From contig NC_092686.1 in assembly GCF_964275005.1 (NCBI RefSeq), forward strand, positions 41,279,833 to 41,343,832: a stretch of DNA of 64,000 nt, in the 5' to 3' direction. How positions within the stretch are numbered: the first letter of the stretch is position 1; the number at the start of each line of letters is the position of its first letter. The notes under the pieces were generated by a model. The model saw only the letters and a list, made by a program, of their open reading frames with translations. It had not been told where the DNA came from and searched no databases. Made by a program: the position numbers and the translations under genes. Shown piece by piece: positions 57,801 to 64,000 of this stretch. The stretch comes from Diadema setosum (Eukaryota > Echinodermata > Echinoidea > Diadematoida > Diadematidae).

Positions 57801-59045
57801 TTGAGGAATATCGGACAATCGATGCAAAAGTTATGAATTTTTAAAGTTTGGGTGTTGAAGCCGCTGGATGAGGAGACTTCTAGAGGTTATGATGTATGAG
57901 TGGACAATAATATAAAGAAAATATAAAGGAATTCAATTAAAAATCATTTTTCATGAAAAGTACACATTCCATCAACTTGATAATGACATATGTTACGGGT
58001 AGCAATTATTTCCCCTGCTTTCTGAAAGCGGTTAGTCAAGTGTGCTGTCATTATGCTGGAAAAGTGAATTTTTGTGGAATTCCCTTTACAATTATGTACA
58101 AAACATAATGAAGATACTAAAGCATTTGTATTTCGGGAAACTTGATTTGGCAACCACTTTGTTTATGCAAATTAGATGGTCTTGTACTAAAAATTCCGCT
58201 TGCAAATCGGGTTTTGGGTTCAGTGTACTCAAATCATTCAAAAAAAGTCCAGTTCCCAACTTTTACAAAAAAAGATGCCTCTAACAGCCACATTTTTCGA
58301 AAATCTCAAGAGACTTTAAGGTCAATAACGGCGAGGGAGAAAAACACGGAACACGCACCACAGTTGAACGAGGATATAACAAGTATTCCGGTGGGCTTCT
58401 AAAATGGCAGCAAAAAAAAGAATGCACACACAAAATGTTGACCGAAGAGGAAGGAATGTACATCTTACAAACAGAGAGACTATACTTCGTAACATTGATC
58501 CTAGACAAACCCACCTGCCGTATACGAATGTTAGATCTCTTCGTCCATACCTCGCTAGCTTAGTTTTATGTGGTTGTCAAAATTGTCATTATGCTGTTAT
58601 TGTCAATCTTCAATAATGACGTGCAATAATTCATACAGAAATTAACAGCTTTTGGCGAAAATGAAGAAGAATTTTATAGCAGAGGTGTGAATTAAAAGAA
58701 GAGAGAATACAAGTTGGTCAAGCCACCCCCCCCCCCAAAAAAAAAAGTAAGTTATCCGTTATCATTATGGGTGCTGTTCGTTATTCCGAAAGTTCGCTAT
58801 TCCGAAGGTTCGTTATTCCGAAAGGTCGTTAATCCGAAACACGCAAATTCCCTATACCTAGAGGTTCGTTAATCCGAAAATGAAAAAGGGTTCGTTAATC
58901 CGAAAATTTGTGGCGTTATTCCGAAGGTTCGTTACTCCGAAGATTGGTTAATCCGAAAATGAAATTCGGAACAATGAACCTTCGGAATAACGAACCTTCG
59001 GAATAACGAGCTGTAACCATCATTATAGCACCAGTCGCAAAAAAA

Positions 59046-59094
<49 letters not shown>

Positions 59095-59123
59095 TTATAT
59101 ATTTATTTATATTTATTTATATA

Positions 59124-59155
<32 letters not shown>

Positions 59156-59602
59156 TTGCAAACGCACATCAAAATACTTGAACAATGTACAATCTGTATC
59201 TCACTTTTGGTTGTACCTTAAGCTATACCTCTCTAATTCTGTGTGAAATGACTCAACTGTATGGGTGTTTGTTTATTACTTTTTTTTTTGTCGTACACAT
59301 GGCTCAAACAATAGTGTCTGTGTGCCTCGACATCTAATCATTTTCTATATTTTGTCTATATTTACTTTAAAATTCTTAAAGATTAGTATTGTATGATATG
59401 TTTTTCTATTCCCTGCGAAAATCTCTATATGTATGTATGTATGTATGTATGTGTGACGGAGAATGACTTGCAGTATAGACGTTGCACTATGGCCTTTATT
59501 TCCCAAGCTTTCGACTGTGTAACCAGTCTTTTTCAAGGGCTTTTAAGGCGTTGGGATTTGCTTGTTTTGTGTGGTGTGGTGTCAGAGGGATGAGTATATA
59601 TA

Positions 59603-59640
<38 letters not shown>

Positions 59641-60496
59641 CATATATTATACTGTCGTGAAAACTTTAAATGTAAACAGATAAATTTTGATATATAACAT
59701 GGTTTTACCAATTTGTTTTCCGAGTGATCTACGCTTTAAAAGCTCCATTTTTAGTAATTCACTCTTTTCCATCGATTTATCTATCTACATTTTGTTGTTA
59801 CCACTGCAAAGTATGCACCGTTTATATTCATTCGTTCATATAAATATTTTATGATTTGTATTGCTTACAAATAATTAACAACATATGAGTTATTAATGTA
59901 TGCTTTTTATTTGTATAACTTTAGTGTTGGATGGAAATAAATCTCAACTGAATTGAAAACAGAGTAATCTGAAGTAAAGACCTATTTTTTTTTTCCAGCA
60001 ACTGTGTGAATAATGTGTGACACATTGCGGGAGCCGGGCGCCCTTGAACTGTTAGAATGTTTCTACAGATAAATGACGCTATATAAATGCTATTTCATCA
60101 TCATTATCATCAGCAACAGCATCATCATAATTGAGATGAAAGATGTACTTACGCCAATAATTCTGGGTTGACTTTGGACGGATACGGAAAATAAGCCTGA
60201 ATGGTTTTAGCCATGCCGTGAAAGATCGCTTCGTTTCCAGTGAATTCTTTTGGTAGGTCCATAATCATTTTCTTGGCGTGCATTTCTGATAACTGGCTGA
60301 AAGTGAATGGTTCGAACCAGATCTCCGTGTCCTCGCCGAGATACGTGAGACATTTAGCTAGGGCCGTCGATCCACTTCGAGGATTGCACCACAGTATAAG
60401 GCGACGTGGCTCTCTGCATGGGCGTAAATCCCGGGGGGATGGGGGGGATATATCCCCCCCCTGAAATGGAGGAGGGGGGATGGCCTGTACAATCAT
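54164..60496 (-). CDS. Sulfotransferase-like gene C, exon 1 split by a transposon
   Basis: Exon 2 (54803-54164) is intact and nearly identical to gene B. The remaining part of exon 1 (60416-60153) is followed upstream by a 3.3-kb hAT-like insert; the lost N-terminal codons lie beyond it at 63794-63749. From an ATG inside the insert (60496-60494) the frame runs without stop through 27 insert codons (MIVQAIPPPPFQGGDISPPS...) into EPRRLILWCNPRSGSTALAK and the rest, giving a predicted 327-residue chimeric protein with both PAPS motifs. Whether it is expressed is unknown; the original promoter is now >3.3 kb away, so this may equally be a young pseudogene. Confidence 0.7.
55185..57725 (+). mobile_element. 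LINE remnant in gene C intron (duplicate of 43017-45550)
   Basis: Same pieces and same foldback interruption as in copy 1. A few small indels differ; for example the endonuclease piece from 55220 stays open for 84 codons here (GDYNIDLLKSGRDHLSSEFL). Confidence 0.8.
57191..57548. mobile_element. Foldback MITE in gene C intron (duplicate of 45017-45375)
   Basis: Identical ends and arms to the copy 1 element with only a few substitutions; inherited through the duplication. Confidence 0.82.
58769..59018 (+). mobile_element. TTCGG MITE (family H), intact copy with 8-bp target duplication
   Basis: 250 bp. Ends gggtgctgttcgttattccg and cggaataacgagctgtaacc form imperfect inverted repeats. The interior is mostly GGTTCGTTATTCCGAA words and inverses. 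ATCATTAT directly flanks both sides (58761-58768, 59019-59026) and occurs once in the empty site of copy 1 (46583-46590). An 8-bp duplication points to hAT-type mobilisation. Confidence 0.92.
59041..59155. repeat. Poly(A) and (TA)n-rich tract
   Basis: Matches the TA-tract position of copy 1 but without the hairpin element. Confidence 0.85.
60153..60416 (-). CDS. Gene C exon 1, host-derived part
   Basis: Carries EPRRLILWCNPRSGSTALAK through VNPELLA and donor gtaagt, with Ile/Tyr substitutions relative to gene B (MIMDLP for INMDLP, QAYFPY for QANFPY). Its upstream end is the 8-bp target duplication of the insert. Confidence 0.85.
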
Positions 60497-61339
60497 CCCC
60501 CCCTGAATTTTGAAAAAAAAAATGGAGGAAGCAGAAATGTGATTGTATCAATTTTGGCATATTGCATGACGTTTGTACGCCGGCCTTCAGACAGGTAACA
60601 GAGCTGAACAGTATTCTATCTTGTAGGAAATTGTAGTTTCTCAAGCGCTCGCTCGCTTCGCTCGCTCGCGAAGAAAGTAACATCGACATACACTGTAAGG
60701 TATGGCTCAGACGTTGACAACGTCAAATAGTATAGGCCTATATGTAAACATGCTATGACGCGAGTAACTGGGGACCATCTGAAAGATATGTACGAAAGCA
60801 AACAAACAAACAAACAAACAAACAATAACAAAAACTATATTGCCATAATTGAACCCCCTCCATTTCCTGAATCATTCCTGAGAAACGACAGTGACTGGTG
60901 ACTCAGTCAGGATACATCTATGAGCATACCCAGGGAAGATCAGGGGCGTCGAATCTATCTCGGGGGGGGGGGGGGGGGCAAATGGGCATTTGCCCCGCCC
61001 CTACGGAAGTGTTTAGGCAGACAAATCATTTATCCCCCAAGCAATTCCCGAGATGAGGACAAATCTCGAACTTTCTTAATGGAAAATTGTCCAAATATCG
61101 CCAGAACTACGCACCAGATCGTTGTACTGCAATCATAAACATGCAAAAGCTCCGATATACAGGATCCCTTTCGATAGACTTTGTACACTTTTGAGATTGA
61201 CGTATATTTCCCTAATTTATCATAGAGTGTGCAGCAGATCTTTCACTTAACAAAAGCACCCTCATATGCAAAGGCGTCGATGGGGGGGGGGGATGGTCCC
61301 CCATAAAAGTGGGACAAACAAAAGCGAAAAATATAGCTA

Positions 61340-63025
61340 CAAACGGCAGTGTTTGGAGTGTAAAATGTCAAAATTTTAAAGCTCGCTCGCTCCGCTCGCT
61401 CGCATTTAATCGCTATGCCATTCTCCTGATGCTGCTGCCAGTGAATGGCAGCAGTTGCGCCCGGTGCGCCCCGGCCCCATAATTTCCAAAGCGAAAAATA
61501 TAGCTACAAACGGCAGTTTTTGGACTGTAAAATGTCAAAATTTTGAAGCTCGCTCGCATTTAATCATTATGCCATTCTCCTGATGTTGCAGCTAGTAATT
61601 GCCAGCAGTTTTCGCCCGATGCGCCCCCCTTAATTTCCAAAGCGAAAAATATAGCTACAAACGACAGCTTTGGGACTGTAAAATATCAAAATTTTGAAGC
61701 TCGCTCGCTTCGCTCGCTCGCATTTAATCGTTATGCCATTCTCCTGATATTGCTGCTAGTAATTGCCAGTAGTTTTCGCCCGGTGCGCCTCCTTAATTTC
61801 CAAAGCGAAAAAATTCAGCCACAAACGACAGTTTGGGGGATTGTAATGTCAAAATTTTCAAGCTCATTCGCTTCGCTCGCTCGCATTTAATCATTATGCT
61901 ATTCTCCTGATGTTGCTGCCAGTAACTGCCGGCAATTTTCGCCCGGTGCGCCCCCCTTAATTTCCAAAGCGAAAAAATACAGCCACAAAGGACAGTTTTT
62001 GGGACTGTAAAATATCACAATTTTCAAGCTCACTCGCTTCGCTCGCTCGCATTTAATCGTTATGCCATTCTCCTGATGTTACTGCCAGTAATTGCCGACA
62101 GTTGCGCCCGGTGTGTCCCCCCCCCCCCTTGATTTCCAAAAGCGAAAAAATACAGCCACAAACGACAGTATGGGGACTGTAAAATGTCAAAACTTTCAAA
62201 CTCGCTCGCTTTCATTTAATCGTTATGCCATTCTCCTGATGTTGCTGCTAGTAATTGCCAGTAGTTTTCGCCCGGTGCGCCTCCTTAATTTCCAAAGCGA
62301 AAAAATACAGCCACAAACGACAGTTTGGGGGACTGTAAAATGTCAAAATTTTCAAGCTCACTCGATTCGCTCGCTCGCATTTAATCATTATGCCATTCTC
62401 CTGATGTTGCAGCTAGTAATTGCCAGCAGTTTTCGCCCGATGCGCCCCCCTTAATTTCCAAAGCGAAGAAATACAGCCAAAAGCGGCAGTTTTGGAACTG
62501 TAAAATGTCAAAATTTTCAAGCTCGCTCGCTTCACTCGCTCGCATTATGCCATTCTCCTGATGTTGCTGCCAGTAATTGCCAGCAGTTGCACCCCGTGCG
62601 CCCCCCTTAATTTCCAAAGCAAAAAAAATACAGCCACAAACGGCAGTTTTTGGACTGTAAAATGTCAAAATTTTCAAGCTCACTCGCTTCGCTCGCTCGC
62701 ATTTAATCACTATACCATTCTCCTGATGTTGCTGCCAGTGATTGACAACAGTTGCGCCCGGTGCAGCCCCCCTTGATTTCCAATTAAGCGAAGAAGTATA
62801 GCTACAAACGGCAGTTTTTAGCATGTAAAAGCATTAGGGCCTATGTCAAAATTTTCAAGCTCGCTCACTCCGCTCGCTCGCATTTAATCGCTATGCCATT
62901 CTCCTGATGTTGCTGCCAGTGATTGACAGCAGTTGCGCACGGTGTGCCTCCCCCCTTAATTTCCAAAGCGAAGAATATAGCTACAAACGGCAGTTTTTGG
63001 ACTGTAAAATGTCAAAATTTTCAAT
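61340..63025. repeat. Ten-unit ~165-bp satellite inside the hAT-like element
   Basis: The anchor (a/g)atttccaaagcga recurs at 61481, 61632, 61795, 61959, 62132, 62287, 62453, 62609, 62775 and 62958 (spacing 151-183 bp). Each unit contains gctcgctcgcttcgctcgct-type words, atgccattctcctgatgttg, cgcccggtgcgcc and ggactgtaaaatgtcaaaat. Length differences come mainly from C runs and the gctcg words. Confidence 0.9.
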
Positions 63026-63029
63026 GTAA

Positions 63030-63748
63030 AAAGATTTCACCGTGGGAGGGAGAAACCCCCTACCATACCCTCCCCCCCCCCCCTCGCTTGCTTCGCTCCC
63101 TCACGATCTCATAACAGCTCCCCTGAATCCTGTCTACGCCGGTGATAGGCCCCACTATTTAGTAGGCCTTCGCAGTGATGTCACACAGGCGGAGCAAGAG
63201 CTGAAATACCACGATTTAGTCATTCAATAATATATTGTGAATATTTCATTTTCTATTGGTTTTTTAAAGAAAAAACAAACAAAAATTTCACCAAAAGTGT
63301 GCACCAGATCGCTGAATTTCAGGTCTGAAAATGCAAAATCTTCCTCGTGTGGGAGAGGGACCCCCCCCCCCATACACACCCTCCCCCGTTAACCCGTTAA
63401 CCCGGTCGCTCCGCTCTCTCTCACAGATATTTCAAAAACAAAAAATATCTTCATACTTTTAAGGTCTGATTTTCCGCTGCAAGTCATCTGACAAGCAAAA
63501 AAAAAAGCAACAACAAGAACAAAAAGTCTTCATATTTTTGCTGCCACTTTCCTCTCACTTTATATTTCATGCAAAAGAGTGGGACACCCGATCCCTGTAA
63601 AGTGTGCGTGTGGGGGGGGGGGGGGGGGGCACCAAGCTTCTTCCCCCCCCCCCCCCCCCCCCCAAAGGCTGCGCCGGTCCGGTTATGGGCTTGTAATCGT
63701 GGTGATGGTGACCATCCCCCCCACTCCTCAGTACGGATTTACGCCGTT
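63030..63748. other. Right part of the hAT-like element
   Basis: C/G homopolymer tracts (63068-63083, 63361-63370, 63611-63665) and unique-looking sequence without genes. Confidence 0.6.
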
Positions 63749-63794
63749 GCTCTCTGGCATCTTGTTCAGAAGTGGTAGCCATTCCAGACGACAT
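63749..63794 (-). pseudogene. Gene C exon 1, detached original N-terminus
   Basis: Reads MSSGMATTSEQDARE, equivalent to gene B residues 1-15 with one change (Thr for Ala). Continuing into the insert it would run ~60 further codons of Gly/Pro-rich sequence to a stop at 63567, never reaching the PAPS loop. The original start is thus cut off from the enzyme. Confidence 0.8.
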
Positions 63795-64000
63795 TACCTT
63801 TCCCAAGCGAGGAGTTGAAGTTACAATTTGAAACGGTCATGTAGTTGTGATAATTTAGGCACCACTGTTTACTAAATATTACCGGGCTAATCTTCCTCAA
63901 CCTATGTCGCAAGATCTTATTCTCATGAATTGAGCCCCACCGTAGGCCTATTGACTTCAACGGTCCAGTGGTGGAGCTTTCTTGCACATTAGGCCTACAT

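Larger units (their letters stand above)
54244..60416. repeat. Segmental duplication, copy 2 (resumes 63757-64000)
   Basis: Partner of 42060-48480. Contains two insertions absent from copy 1 (58769-59018 and 60417-63748) and lacks one present there (46660-46860). It runs off the right window edge still matching. Confidence 0.9.
60417..63748. mobile_element. 3.3-kb hAT-like non-autonomous element inside gene C exon 1
   Basis: Flanked by the 8-bp duplication GCTCTCTG (60409-60416, 63749-63756), present once in gene B. Termini catgggcgtaaatccc and ggatttacgccgtt are imperfect inverted repeats sharing GGCGTAAATCC. G/C homopolymer-rich subterminal regions are typical of non-autonomous hAT elements. 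A second hAT-like end (caggggcgtcgaatctatct) at 60943 suggests nesting. The interior is dominated by a ~165-bp satellite. No transposase frame. Confidence 0.88.

Noticed and set aside
62092-62824. 120-147-codon frames in the satellite
   Set aside because: Repetitive translation of the ~165-bp unit on both strands; no protein family.
61340-63025. CRISPR-like array
   Set aside because: Units are tandem with no unique spacers, variable length and lie within a eukaryotic transposon.

Overview
The window is AT-rich animal nuclear DNA, crowded with microsatellites, foldback DNA transposons and LINE remnants. Intron-containing genes, proteins very close to vertebrate STRIP and SMKR1, tRNA-derived SINE-like pieces and a cluster of sulfotransferase-like genes suggest a marine invertebrate deuterostome. 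An echinoderm is the best guess; the species cannot be fixed from sequence alone.

Left part (1-19 kb, + strand): seven exons encode the C-terminal ~325 residues of a striatin-interacting protein (STRIP/FAM40); the 5' exons lie outside the window. About 9 kb downstream on the same strand is a two-exon small lysine-rich protein gene (SMKR1). The STRIP introns and 3' flank hold several foldback or terminal-inverted-repeat elements, one of them starting 17 bp after the STRIP stop codon.

Middle (19-36 kb): no host gene is recognised. This is a repeat graveyard. Its centrepiece is a CR1/Jockey-type LINE with a 1067-codon open endonuclease-reverse transcriptase frame (25.75-30.49 kb), preceded by tandem monomer-like repeats. 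It sits among minus-strand LINE pieces inside a foldback MITE built of TTCGGAATAACGAACC-like words. Other LINE pieces and MITEs follow.

Right part (36-64 kb, - strand): three tandem two-exon P-loop sulfotransferase-like genes, here called A, B and C. B and C lie in a recent ~6.4 kb segmental duplication (offset ~12.17 kb, nearly identical) that includes their ~5.4 kb introns. Comparing the copies gives empty and filled sites for three later insertions: a perfect 74-bp-arm hairpin element in copy B, a 250-bp MITE with an 8-bp target duplication in copy C, and a 3.3 kb hAT-like element with an 8-bp target duplication that splits coding exon 1 of gene C. The last carries a ten-unit ~165-bp satellite and supplies an in-frame ATG to the truncated exon.

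The strongest leads are the transposon-split sulfotransferase, the recently mobile TTCGG MITE family, the LINE 5' monomers and conserved 3' hairpin, and the STRIP-SMKR1 neighbourhood. No rRNA gene, CRISPR array, operon or prokaryotic feature was seen.
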